Position numbers and translations under genes: made by a program. 64,000 nucleotides of DNA from Corynebacterium sp. SCR221107 (GTDB taxonomy: Bacteria > Actinomycetota > Actinomycetes > Mycobacteriales > Mycobacteriaceae). This document shows, one piece after another, positions 35,676 to 43,580 of this stretch (its first letter is position 1; the number at the start of each line of letters is the position of its first letter). The notes beneath the pieces are model-generated. The model saw only the letters and a list, made by a program, of their open reading frames with translations, was not told the DNA's origin and did no database searches. Location: NCBI RefSeq assembly GCF_027886475.1, contig NZ_CP115670.1, positions 310,001-374,000 of the forward strand, in the 5' to 3' direction.

Positions 35676-37691
35676 ATGAGCACTCACTCTCAAACCGTTA
35701 CTCGCCCTGAGTTCAACCACCCAGCATCCATCGTCCCGGGCGTTGTTCCTGGAACCGTGCTGGAGTCCAATGAGCCTCATGGCGTCCCAATGAAGGACAT
35801 GTGGGAGTACCAGAAGGACCACATGAACCTGGTCTCCCCGCTGAACCGTCGCAAGTTCAAGGTGCTGGTCGTAGGTACCGGCCTTTCCGGTGGCGCTGCC
35901 GCTGCAGCCCTCGGCGAGCTTGGCTACAACGTCAAGGTCTTCACCTACCACGATGCTCCGCGCCGTGCGCACTCCATCGCCGCACAGGGTGGCGTTAACT
36001 CCGCTCGTGGCAAGAAGGTCGACAACGACGGCGCATACCGCCACGTCAAGGACACCGTCAAGGGCGGCGACTACCGCTGCCGTGAATCCGACTGCTGGCG
36101 CTTGGCTTATGAGTCCGTCCGCGTGATCGACCACATGAACGCCATCGGCGCTCCATTCGCACGTGAGTACGGCGGCGCCTTGGCTACCCGTTCCTTCGGT
36201 GGTGTGCAGGTCTCCCGTACCTACTACACCCGTGGCCAGACGGGTCAGCAGCTTCAGCTGTCCACCGCTTCCTCGCTGCAGCGCCAGATTCACCTGGGTG
36301 CTGTCGAGATCTTCACTCACAACGAGATGGTTGATCTCATCGTCACCGAGAAGAACGGCGAGAAGCGCTGCGAGGGCCTGATCATGCGTAACCTGATCAC
36401 CGGTGAGCTGACCGCTCACACCGGTCACGCGGTGATCCTGGCTACCGGTGGTTACGGCAACGTCTACCACATGTCCACTCTGGCAAAGAACTCCAACGCC
36501 TCCGCCGTGATGCGTGCATACGAGCAGGGTGCATACTTTGCCTCCCCGTCGTTCATCCAGTTCCACCCGACCGGCCTGCCGGTTAACGCTGAGTGGCAGT
36601 CCAAGACCATTCTGATGTCTGAGTCGCTGCGTAACGACGGACGCATCTGGTCCCCGATCGTGCCTAACGACGACCGCGACCCGAACACCATTCCGGAGGA
36701 GGAGCGCGACTACTTCCTCGAGCGTCGTTACCCTGCCTTCGGTAACCTCGTTCCTCGCGACGTTGCATCCCGCGCCATCTCCCAGCAGATCAACAAGGGT
36801 CTGGGTGTTGGACCGCTGCACAACGCCGCATACCTGGACTTCCGCGACGCAATCCAGCGCCTCGGCGAGGCCACCATTCGTGAGCGTTACTCCAACCTCT
36901 TCCAGATGTACGAAGAGGCTATCGGTGAGGATCCCTACAAGGCTCCGATGCGTATTGCTCCGACCTGCCACTTCACCATGGGTGGTCTGTGGACCGACTT
37001 TAACGAGATGACCTCCATCCCAGGTCTGTTCGCTGCCGGCGAGTGCTCTTGGACCTACCACGGCGCGAACCGTCTGGGCGCTAACTCCCTGCTGTCCGCA
37101 TCCGTTGATGGCTGGTTCACCCTGCCGTTCACCATCCCGAACTACCTGGCAAACCACCTCGGTGAGGATGCACTGCCGGCAGATGCTCCTGAGGCAAAGG
37201 CCGCTCTGGCTCGCGCGCAGGCACGCATCGACAAGTTGATGAACATCAAGGGCGACAACCCGCACGGCCCGGAGTACTACCACCGCCAGCTCGGCGAGAT
37301 CCTGTACTTCTCCTGCGGTGTTGCTCGCAACATCGAGGACCTCAAGACCGGTATCGAGAAGATCCGCGCCCTGCGCAAGGACTTCTGGGCAAACCTGCGC
37401 ATCACCGGTACCAAGGACGAGATGAACCAGGTGCTCGAATACGCCAACCGCGTTGCTGACTACATCGACTTGGGCGAGCTCATGTGCGTCGATGCTCTCG
37501 ACCGCGACGAGTCTTGTGGTGCTCACTTCCGCGATGACCACCTCTCCGAGGACGGCGAGGCCGAGCGTGACGATGACAACTGGTGCTTCGTCTCCGCTTG
37601 GGAGCCAGGCAAGGCTGAGGGTGAGTTCATCCGCCACGCCGAGCCGCTCGTGTTCGATTCGATCCCGCTGATGACAAGGAATTACAAGTAA
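35676..37691 (+). CDS. sdhA: Succinate dehydrogenase flavoprotein subunit
   Basis: A 671-residue subunit oxidising succinate to fumarate with covalently bound FAD. It shows VLVVGTGLSGGAAAAALGEL, RAHSIAAQGGVNSARGKK, TGQQLQLSTASSL, the active-site stretch QFHPTGLPV, and the C-terminal ANRLGANSLL. Length (671) is longer than the E. coli subunit (588), as in C. glutamicum and Bacillus-type enzymes. It overlaps sdhB by one base (TAATG). The codon bias is strong (C-ending), giving a long antisense open frame that is a by-product. Confidence 0.97.
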   Translation: MSTHSQTVTRPEFNHPASIVPGVVPGTVLESNEPHGVPMKDMWEYQKDHMNLVSPLNRRKFKVLVVGTGLSGGAAAAALGELGYNVKVFTYHDAPRRAHSIAAQGGVNSARGKKVDNDGAYRHVKDTVKGGDYRCRESDCWRLAYESVRVIDHMNAIGAPFAREYGGALATRSFGGVQVSRTYYTRGQTGQQLQLSTASSLQRQIHLGAVEIFTHNEMVDLIVTEKNGEKRCEGLIMRNLITGELTAHTGHAVILATGGYGNVYHMSTLAKNSNASAVMRAYEQGAYFASPSFIQFHPTGLPVNAEWQSKTILMSESLRNDGRIWSPIVPNDDRDPNTIPEEERDYFLERRYPAFGNLVPRDVASRAISQQINKGLGVGPLHNAAYLDFRDAIQRLGEATIRERYSNLFQMYEEAIGEDPYKAPMRIAPTCHFTMGGLWTDFNEMTSIPGLFAAGECSWTYHGANRLGANSLLSASVDGWFTLPFTIPNYLANHLGEDALPADAPEAKAALARAQARIDKLMNIKGDNPHGPEYYHRQLGEILYFSCGVARNIEDLKTGIEKIRALRKDFWANLRITGTKDEMNQVLEYANRVADYIDLGELMCVDALDRDESCGAHFRDDHLSEDGEAERDDDNWCFVSAWEPGKAEGEFIRHAEPLVFDSIPLMTRNYK

Positions 37692-38440
37692 TGAAACTGC
37701 ATCTTGAAATCTGGCGTCAGGCCGGGCCGACTACCGAGGGCCACTTCGAGTCGATCACCGTCGAGGACGCCGTCGCTCAGATGTCCATCCTCGAACTGCT
37801 GGACCACGTCAACACGGGTCTGATCGAGGAGGGCAAGGAGCCTTTCGCATTCGCTTCCGACTGCCGCGAGGGCATCTGTGGTACCTGCGGCCTCATGGTC
37901 AACGGTCGCCCACACGGCCTCGAGCAGAACAAGCCTGCCTGCCAGCAGCGCCTGCTCAACGTGGCTGACGGCTCCACCTTAAAGATCGAGCCGCTGCGCT
38001 CGGCTGCTTTCCCGGTCATCAAGGACATGGTCGTTGACCGCTCCGCGCTGGACCGCGTGATGCAGCAGGGTGGCTACGTCTCCCTCAATGCCGGTACCGC
38101 ACCGGACGCCGACACCTTGCACATGAACCACCAGACCGCCGAGCTCGCCCTCGACCACGCCGCCTGCATCGGCTGTGGCGCCTGCGTGGCTGCCTGCCCG
38201 AACGGTGCAGCGCACCTGTTCACCGGTGCCAAGCTGGTTCACCTGTCCCTCATGCCGCTGGGCAAGGAGGAGCGTGGACGTCGCGCCCGCAAGATGGTCG
38301 ACGAGCTGGAGACCAACTTCGGTCACTGCTCGCTCTACGGCGAGTGCGCTGATGTCTGCCCGGCCGGCATTCCGCTGACCGCTGTTGCCGCGATCAACAA
38401 GGAGCGCGCGCGGGCATTCTTCTCCGCTAAGGATCACTAA
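37691..38440 (+). CDS. sdhB: Succinate dehydrogenase iron-sulfur subunit
   Basis: A 249-residue electron-transfer subunit. The N-terminal ferredoxin domain binds a 2Fe-2S cluster (Cys58, Cys63, Cys66 in CREGICGTCG; Cys84). The C-terminal domain has CIGCGACVAACP and CSLYGECADVCP for the 4Fe-4S and 3Fe-4S clusters. ATG overlaps the sdhA stop, so translation is coupled. A hairpin 10 nt after the stop may limit transcription into the next gene. Confidence 0.97.
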   Translation: MKLHLEIWRQAGPTTEGHFESITVEDAVAQMSILELLDHVNTGLIEEGKEPFAFASDCREGICGTCGLMVNGRPHGLEQNKPACQQRLLNVADGSTLKIEPLRSAAFPVIKDMVVDRSALDRVMQQGGYVSLNAGTAPDADTLHMNHQTAELALDHAACIGCGACVAACPNGAAHLFTGAKLVHLSLMPLGKEERGRRARKMVDELETNFGHCSLYGECADVCPAGIPLTAVAAINKERARAFFSAKDH

Positions 38441-38449
38441 AAAAGGCTG

Positions 38450-38476
38450 ATGATCGGGATTGTGTAGCCCGATCAT
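38450..38476 (+). terminator. Hairpin after sdhB (attenuating or RNA-stabilising)
   Basis: ATGATCGGG (38450-38458) and CCCGATCAT (38468-38476) form a perfect 9-bp stem with a 9-nt loop. No T run follows, so full termination is doubtful; 3' end protection of sdh mRNA is possible. Confidence 0.5.
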
Positions 38477-38562
38477 TGCGCTAGACTATCAAGAAGTCTT
38501 AGTGACCATTTGTGGAAGTAGCATTCCCCACGACACTTTCTAAGAAAGGTACGTCAAGTCTC

Positions 38563-38907
38563 ATGTCTAAGAGCACCGTGAGCACCACCGCGGGTTACCC
38601 CGTCTTCACCAACCGTCCTCACTACATCGACGGCTACGATCCCAGCAGCCTGTGGGCGCCGCATTCTTCCTTGCAGCGCACCTCGACGTGGCTCGGCATG
38701 GGCATGATCCTGGCTTCGCTGGCTGGTTTCGGTACCCTGATCTTCGGTATCGCAGCAGGTGGCGTTGGTTCTCAGGAGAACTGGTCGCTGTACGCAACCA
38801 TCGGTGCTGTGTTCGCGGTTGCCCTCCTGATTGGCGGCTTCGGTATGGTCCACTCAGGTCGTTCCGCATACCGCCAGTACCGCGCTGAGACTGGTCGCGT
38901 TAACTAA
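38563..38907 (+). CDS. Small membrane protein linked to sdhCAB
   Basis: A 114-residue protein with two hydrophobic helices (GMGMILASLAGFGTLIFGIA; ATIGAVFAVALLIGGFGMV) and a conserved front PVFTNRPHYIDGYDPSSLWA. A homologous hypothetical gene follows sdhCAB in C. glutamicum. It may belong to the complex, but there is no evidence beyond linkage. ATG 38563 follows AAAGG at a rather long 13 nt; a GTG at 38512 is in frame but has no better signal. Confidence 0.75.
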   Translation: MSKSTVSTTAGYPVFTNRPHYIDGYDPSSLWAPHSSLQRTSTWLGMGMILASLAGFGTLIFGIAAGGVGSQENWSLYATIGAVFAVALLIGGFGMVHSGRSAYRQYRAETGRVN

Positions 38908-38928
38908 GGTCTTGAGACACCTCCACAC

Positions 38929-38968
38929 GCGGGGGCTTCGCACATACAATGTGTGAGGCCCCCGCTTT
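38929..38968 (+). terminator. Terminator after the sdh satellite gene
   Basis: GCGGGGGC (38929-38936) pairs with GCCCCCGC (38958-38965) around an inner CACAT/ATGTG stem, ending TTTC. Confidence 0.8.
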
Positions 38969-38999
38969 CATAATGAAAAATGAGCCTCTAGGAGGAGAC

Positions 39000-39107
39000 A
39001 TGCGAAATGATTCACGCTTGCGGATAGTGCTGATCACGCTGTCGACGTTGATCACGCTCTTGGTGGCGTTGCGCTTCTGGAATCTCGCCTGGGTGCTGGG
39101 ATTTTAG
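39000..39107 (+). CDS. 35-residue single-helix membrane peptide
   Basis: MRNDSRLRIVLITLSTLITL, then LVALRFWNLAWVLGF. A strong GGAGGAG lies 2-8 nt before the ATG, and the peptide has a basic N-terminus followed by one hydrophobic helix, the usual shape of small membrane proteins. It lies between a terminator and the DUF445 gene, about 100 nt before it. No family recognised; too short for most gene finders. Confidence 0.55.
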   Translation: MRNDSRLRIVLITLSTLITLLVALRFWNLAWVLGF

Positions 39108-39207
39108 CCTTCGTTTGTGAGGCAATCGCCGGAGGTGTGGAACTTAACTGTACTTTAGGCGTTGAATACATAGTTCACGTCTTTCCGAAAAGCAAAGGAT
39201 GTATGGG

Positions 39208-40491
39208 GTGTCTACGCTAGCTGTGCCTGGTCCAAGCCCTGAGGTGGAGGCGCAGCGGCGGCAAGCACTGCGCGTCCATAAAACGATCGCTACGGGCCTG
39301 CTCATCGTTGCGGCTATTATCTTCCTCGTGTGCCGTTGGTATGAGTCCACCGGCAACGCTGGTGCTTGGGTCGGTTTCGTGCGTGCGGCAGCGGAGGCAG
39401 GCATGGTCGGCGGCCTCGCGGACTGGTTCGCCGTCACGGCGCTGTTTCGCTACCCGATGGGGCTTAAGATTCCGCACACCGCCATCATCCGCCGCAAGAA
39501 GGATCAGGTCGGGGAGGCCTTGAGTGGCTTCGTTGGCGAGAACTTCCTCAACGCCGAGTTGATCACGGAGAAGGTTTCTAAGGCCAAGGTGCCCGAGCGC
39601 ATCGGCGAGTGGATGGTGGTGGAGGACAACGCCAAGAAGGTGTCCCGAGAGGCGGGCAAGTTAGTGGCCAACGCAACCCGGGCATTGGATCCGCGCGACG
39701 CGGAGGCGGTGATTCGCACGGCGATGATCGACAAACTCGCCGAGCCCGCGTGGGGTCCGCCCTTGGGGCGCACCCTCGACCAGTTGATTGCGGAGGGGCA
39801 AGCCGAGCCCATCGTGGAGCAGCTCATCCAATGGCTTAACCGCAAGGCGATGGAATCGGAGGATCTCATCGTCCGGATCTTAGATGAGCGCGCGCCAACG
39901 TGGGCCCCGAAGTTCATCAACGAGCTTGTCGGCGACAAGGTCTATCGGGAGCTGGTGACGTGGACCGGCCAGGTGGCTGCGGATCGCAACCACGAGGCCC
40001 GGCAGGCGGTGCGCCGGTTTATCTACCAATTCTCCCAAGACTTGCAATATGATCCGACGATGATCCAGCGCGTCGAGGACATCAAGCATGACGTGATGGG
40101 TTCCAAGCCGGTCCAAGATGCCGCGAAGACGGTGTGGTCGCAGGCAAGCGATGCCATCATCGAGTCGGCGGAGAACCCGGATTCTGTCCTGCGAAATAAG
40201 ATAACTGAGCTGTGTTTGCAGTGGGGGCAGCGGATCCAGGAGGATCACGAGCTGCGGGAGGCGTTGGATAAGCGCATCACGGGCACTGCCGCCTTCTTGG
40301 CGGATAACTATGCTGGTGAGGTCACCTCGATTATTTCCGAGACCATCGAGCGCTGGGACGCCGATGAGGCCAGCGACAAGATTGAGCTGATGGTGGGCAA
40401 GGACCTGCAGTACATTCGCTTAAACGGCACGGTCGTCGGCGCGCTTGCCGGTCTTGCCATTTACACTGTTTCCTACGTGCTGTTTGGCTGA
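39208..40491 (+). CDS. DUF445 family membrane protein
   Basis: A protein of about 427 residues with a hydrophobic helix near the start (ATGLLIVAAIIFLVCRWYE) and one at the end (VVGALAGLAIYTVSYVLFG). The conserved DUF445 segment AAAEAGMVGGLADWFAVTALFR, split as AEAGMVGGLADWFAV and TALFRYP, lies near residue 55-75. The soluble middle has repeated helical sequence. Function unknown. GTG 39208 has AAAGGA 8 nt upstream and is preferred to ATG 39199. The following DUF2516 gene starts 16 nt after its stop. Confidence 0.88.
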   Translation: MSTLAVPGPSPEVEAQRRQALRVHKTIATGLLIVAAIIFLVCRWYESTGNAGAWVGFVRAAAEAGMVGGLADWFAVTALFRYPMGLKIPHTAIIRRKKDQVGEALSGFVGENFLNAELITEKVSKAKVPERIGEWMVVEDNAKKVSREAGKLVANATRALDPRDAEAVIRTAMIDKLAEPAWGPPLGRTLDQLIAEGQAEPIVEQLIQWLNRKAMESEDLIVRILDERAPTWAPKFINELVGDKVYRELVTWTGQVAADRNHEARQAVRRFIYQFSQDLQYDPTMIQRVEDIKHDVMGSKPVQDAAKTVWSQASDAIIESAENPDSVLRNKITELCLQWGQRIQEDHELREALDKRITGTAAFLADNYAGEVTSIISETIERWDADEASDKIELMVGKDLQYIRLNGTVVGALAGLAIYTVSYVLFG

Positions 40492-40507
40492 TCAACGAAA
40501 GAAGAAC

Positions 40508-40804
40508 ATGACGATTTCGATTCTTGGCATCCTCCACTGGGCTATAACTATCGGCACCTTCGTGCTAGTTCTCTGTGGCCTGGCCGGTGCGGTGATGGCT
40601 GCCCTTACTCGCGATGATGCCTTTGAGGCAGCTGATCGCCAGAACAAGTGGATTTGGGTATCAATCCTTGCGCTATCCTCGCTGGTTTTGTACTTGAATT
40701 TCCCATTCCTTTCGTGGATCGGCATCGTGATCATCGGCCTGTACTGGTTTGATGTTCGCCCCCAGATCAAGGACATTCTCAGCGGCAATTACGGGTGGCA
40801 CTAG
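40508..40804 (+). CDS. DUF2516 membrane protein
   Basis: A 98-residue protein with three hydrophobic stretches (WAITIGTFVLVLCGLAGAVM; WVSILALSSLVLYLNF; WIGIVIIGLYWFDVRP). DUF2516 proteins are conserved in corynebacteria and mycobacteria (Rv0476 position) beside deoC. GAAAGAAG lies about 5 nt before the ATG. Its stop TAG overlaps the next GTG by one base. Confidence 0.85.
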   Translation: MTISILGILHWAITIGTFVLVLCGLAGAVMAALTRDDAFEAADRQNKWIWVSILALSSLVLYLNFPFLSWIGIVIIGLYWFDVRPQIKDILSGNYGWH

Positions 40805-41289
40805 TGCGCGACTTCTTGCTTATCGACGATCCCCTGGCCGATGCCGCCACCGTCGCTGCGGGGGTGGCGGCCGCCATCGAGCAAGACCACGGCATTTGTG
40901 TCGAGCCCTCTTTGCTCCATGCAATCAAGGACGAGGTGGCTGTGGCGACGTGGAGTGGTTATCCAACCGGAAAGCACCACACGCTGGTCAAGGCCGCGGA
41001 GGCGAGGCTCGCGGTGCAGTTTGGGGCGGAGTATGTCACCGTAGTACCCGACTTCGCGCTGGTAGGCACCAACGCCTACATGTCCGAGCTCATCGCCATT
41101 CGAGAGGCCGTGCCGCACCCGGCGAAGTTGGGGGTATTCCTCGATGAGCAGCATTGTGCCGAGACCATGCGCGATCAGGCCATCGCGCAGGCCGCGCGCT
41201 GCGGCTTCGATTACCTGGTGGGCACCAGCCATCATGCGCTGCCCACAATGAAGCTCATTGATTCCACGGCGAAGGATGAGCGTCCCTAG
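40804..41289 (+). CDS. Degenerate deoxyribose-phosphate aldolase-like protein
   Basis: 161 residues from GTG 40804, coupled to DUF2516 by a TAGTG overlap. It occupies the deoC place of related genomes, and sequence follows DeoC: SGYPTGKHHTLVKAAEARLA matches the GFPxGKH-VKxxEA segment, and KLGVFLDEQHCAET and CGFDYLVGTSHHAL match the next strands. But the Schiff-base Lys of (V/I)KTSTG is Gly here, the N-terminal DHTxLK motif is lost, and the last barrel strands with the second catalytic Lys are missing. It is therefore unlikely to be an aldolase; the open frame hints at a new role or recent decay. Confidence 0.7.
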   Translation: MRDFLLIDDPLADAATVAAGVAAAIEQDHGICVEPSLLHAIKDEVAVATWSGYPTGKHHTLVKAAEARLAVQFGAEYVTVVPDFALVGTNAYMSELIAIREAVPHPAKLGVFLDEQHCAETMRDQAIAQAARCGFDYLVGTSHHALPTMKLIDSTAKDERP

Positions 41290-41373
41290 CCGTTGCCGCT
41301 GGGAACTGTGCATTCCTTTATGGCATTCCTTTATGTTCTTTGTTCAAGAAGTTCGTTGTGATCACGGCACAGC

Positions 41374-41425
41374 AAAACCCACCCTGTATGGTGCGCCTTT
41401 CGGAAGCGAACACAGGGTGGGTTTT
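41374..41425. terminator. Bidirectional terminator
   Basis: AAAACCCACCCTGT (41374-41387) and ACAGGGTGGGTTTT (41412-41425) are exact reverse complements, with A/T ends serving both strands between two convergent genes. Confidence 0.85.
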
Positions 41426-41444
41426 AGTGTGTGCCGGTGACGTC

Positions 41445-42215
41445 CTAGAGCTGGCTCAGGGGGACGTTGGTGCCGGTGATGTGCAGCCTTAGGCCGCCGT
41501 CGGCAACCTCCACGGACTCAAGGCTGAGCCCATCGCCGAAGCTTTGCACGTTCTGGGAAAAGGCGTCGGTGATGGCGTTTGCGATCTCCTCCGGCAGGGA
41601 CATCCCGAACGCGGCAGCTTCCGTGGCGGTAAAACCAAGCCCGCCGTTGGTGACCTCGGGGCGTAGCTTGAGGCTCATCGCGCCCTGGGTCAGCTCCACG
41701 TCCATGGTGCCGTCGCTAGGGTTGGACTTAATCGCCGTAACCGTAATCAGTTGGGTGAGGAACTGGCTGGCCAGCTCCTCGATGCTATCGCCGGTTGCCT
41801 GCTGGGGCGTCATGTTGGACTGGATGGACGCCAGCAGGTATTCGTCGGAAAGCAGGGTCGTCATCTCGAGGGAACCTGCCGTGGGGTTCGTCTCGGTAAG
41901 GGCGAAGTCCTTGAGCACCAGGTGCAGCTCGGGTTGGCCGTCGATGGTCGGCGGCTGGCCGGAGCCGTTGCTGGTGATTGTTACCGTGGAGGGCGAATCC
42001 ACTGTCAGGTTCGGGATTCTTTGCTGCGGGAGGCTAAAGATCAGCGGCGAGGCGCCGAAGGAGACCTTTGCCTTTTCCCCAGTGGTGGAGGAGGAAAGAT
42101 CCTCGGCGATCTGGTTGCCGATGAACCAGCGCAGGCCGAACTCGGCGATCAGGCCTAAGACGAGGATGACCGCGACGATACTAAGCAGTATTTTCGAGAC
42201 TTTTGAATTTCGCAT
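41445..42215 (-). CDS. DUF2993 (LmeA-like) envelope protein
   Basis: A 256-residue protein with an N-terminal membrane helix (ILLSIVAVILVLGLIAEFGL) and an extracytoplasmic domain with the DUF2993 pattern (IAEDLSSSTTGEKAKVSFG, then FSLPQQRIPNLTVDSPS). DUF2993 includes mycobacterial LmeA, a phospholipid-binding factor in lipomannan synthesis; a similar envelope-lipid role is possible. ATG 42215 is preferred because TAGTAT ends 7 nt before it; ATG 42224 would add three residues. The upstream methyltransferase stops 11 nt before. Confidence 0.8.
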   Translation of the reverse strand: MRNSKVSKILLSIVAVILVLGLIAEFGLRWFIGNQIAEDLSSSTTGEKAKVSFGASPLIFSLPQQRIPNLTVDSPSTVTITSNGSGQPPTIDGQPELHLVLKDFALTETNPTAGSLEMTTLLSDEYLLASIQSNMTPQQATGDSIEELASQFLTQLITVTAIKSNPSDGTMDVELTQGAMSLKLRPEVTNGGLGFTATEAAAFGMSLPEEIANAITDAFSQNVQSFGDGLSLESVEVADGGLRLHITGTNVPLSQL

Positions 42216-42225
42216 CCCCTCCATA

Positions 42226-43050
42226 CTAGGCACAATCCGGGCCGACGACACCCCAGGGGAGGGTGATCTGATTGTCGCGCACCGGGCGTCGGATCGGGGT
42301 AAAGGGCAGCCCTTCGTTGGCAAGCAAGGCGCGCGCCTCGCGCCAGCGCACGCGTGGGCCGTAGGTGGCAAAAGGGGCGGCGCGCAGCCAGGCATCGTCC
42401 AAGAGGCGCAACACGTCGTAGATGGGCTCGCCGGGGACGTTGCGGTGGATGAGGATCTTCGGCAGTCGTTCGGCGATGTCGCTAGGGCGCTCCACATCGA
42501 AGGGGTCCCAGGCAAGGGTAAGGGTCTGGGGGCCGCGGGCGTCGATAAGCAACCACGAACTGCGGCGGCCGAGCTCATCGCAGGTGCCCTCCACGAAGAA
42601 ACCACCGGGGGCGAGCCGCTCGCGCACCATCGCCCAGGCATCGTCTACCTGGTCGACGTCGTATTGGCGCAGCACATTGAAGGCGCGCACGAGGGTAGGC
42701 CGATAGCCTGCCAGCTCGAAGCCGCCGAGTGCGAAGGTGACGCCGTCGCGAGGCGGTAGGACGCGCTCCGGGTCGATCTCGAGGCCGGTGACGGCGATGT
42801 CGGGGCGGATCTGGCGCAGCCAGCGCGCCCATTCGACGGTGGTGGTAAAGCTGGCACCGTAGCCAACATCGAGCGCAAGCGGGGTGTCGGCTTGCCAAAG
42901 CGCGCGTGTGATCTCGGGATGATAGCGCATCCAGCGGTCGGCGCGGCGCAGACGATTAAAGCCGGTGGTGCCACGGGTAATGACACCAACCGGCTTCCGG
43001 CCCGAGCCCTTCCTGAAACTAGCGCGCAGGTTGTGGGCGTGATCGGCCAT
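42226..43050 (-). CDS. Class I SAM-dependent methyltransferase
   Basis: A 274-residue cytosolic protein. A Rossmann-type SAM site is visible as ALDVGYGASFTTTVEWARWL, with the acidic strand-2 motif TGLEIDPERV and a strand-4 region GGFFVEGTCDE. The substrate is not identifiable. Two genes read the same way on either side with tiny gaps (2 nt upstream to DUF2505, 11 nt downstream to DUF2993), so the three probably form an operon. Confidence 0.85.
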   Translation of the reverse strand: MADHAHNLRASFRKGSGRKPVGVITRGTTGFNRLRRADRWMRYHPEITRALWQADTPLALDVGYGASFTTTVEWARWLRQIRPDIAVTGLEIDPERVLPPRDGVTFALGGFELAGYRPTLVRAFNVLRQYDVDQVDDAWAMVRERLAPGGFFVEGTCDELGRRSSWLLIDARGPQTLTLAWDPFDVERPSDIAERLPKILIHRNVPGEPIYDVLRLLDDAWLRAAPFATYGPRVRWREARALLANEGLPFTPIRRPVRDNQITLPWGVVGPDCA

Positions 43051-43052
43051 TT

Positions 43053-43556
43053 TTAAAGGTTGTCAGAAATCCAAGCGGCAGTCAGGTGGCCCTCGTTGGT
43101 AAACAGCTCGCCGAGGGCCTCGCCGACCTTCGGCTCGATGGCCGGGCCCATGAACGGGATGTTCACGGAGATCTCGTTGGAGTAGGAAACGGTGGTGGTC
43201 TCGCCTTCGCCGGTGAACACCACGGTGCCCTTGAAGTCCACGGGGGTGCCCTTGACGTCGGCGGTGTAGTTGCCGGAGAAGGTGTTAGCGGCCAAGGCGC
43301 CGACGGTATAGACGCGCTTGACCTTCAGTGCCTGGGAGATCATGGCGCGCACGGCCTCGGGGAGGATCTCGAGCGGAAGCACTTCAAAGAGGGTGGCCAC
43401 GGCGCCGCCGTCGGCCTCGGTGAACTCGTTGAGGGAGCCCGGCTCGGGGCTTAGGTTTTCGGCGATGTGCGCCCAGTAACCCGCGTTGGTCAGCGCCGCG
43501 TGAACCTTGTCCACAGGCTGGTTGATAACGACGGTGTTCTCGCTACGTGAAGTCAT
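43053..43556 (-). CDS. DUF2505 (SRPBCC-like) protein
   Basis: A 167-residue protein of the DUF2505 family, a START-like lipid/ligand-binding fold (SENTVVINQPVDKVHAALTN; WAHIAENLSPEPGSLNEF). The mycobacterial counterpart (Rv0481c) also lies next to murB. ATG 43556; on the minus strand TAGTCT ends 7 nt before it, so leaderless. The longer open frame upstream is only the antisense of murB. Ligand unknown. Confidence 0.85.
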   Translation of the reverse strand: MTSRSENTVVINQPVDKVHAALTNAGYWAHIAENLSPEPGSLNEFTEADGGAVATLFEVLPLEILPEAVRAMISQALKVKRVYTVGALAANTFSGNYTADVKGTPVDFKGTVVFTGEGETTTVSYSNEISVNIPFMGPAIEPKVGEALGELFTNEGHLTAAWISDNL

Positions 43557-43580
43557 GTGTAACAGACTACCTTTAAAAGG
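43557..43580. promoter_or_regulatory. Compact divergent leaderless promoters (DUF2505 / murB)
   Basis: Only 24 nt separate the two start codons. The plus strand has TACCTT (43568-43573) 7 nt before the murB GTG; the minus strand has TAGTCT (complement of 43564-43569) 7 nt before the DUF2505 ATG. The two -10 elements overlap, so the promoters should compete. Confidence 0.6.

Noticed and set aside
35673..37637. A 654-codon open frame on the minus strand
   Set aside because: It is the exact antisense of sdhA; strong C-ending codon bias removes stops on the opposite strand. No protein family or start signal supports it.
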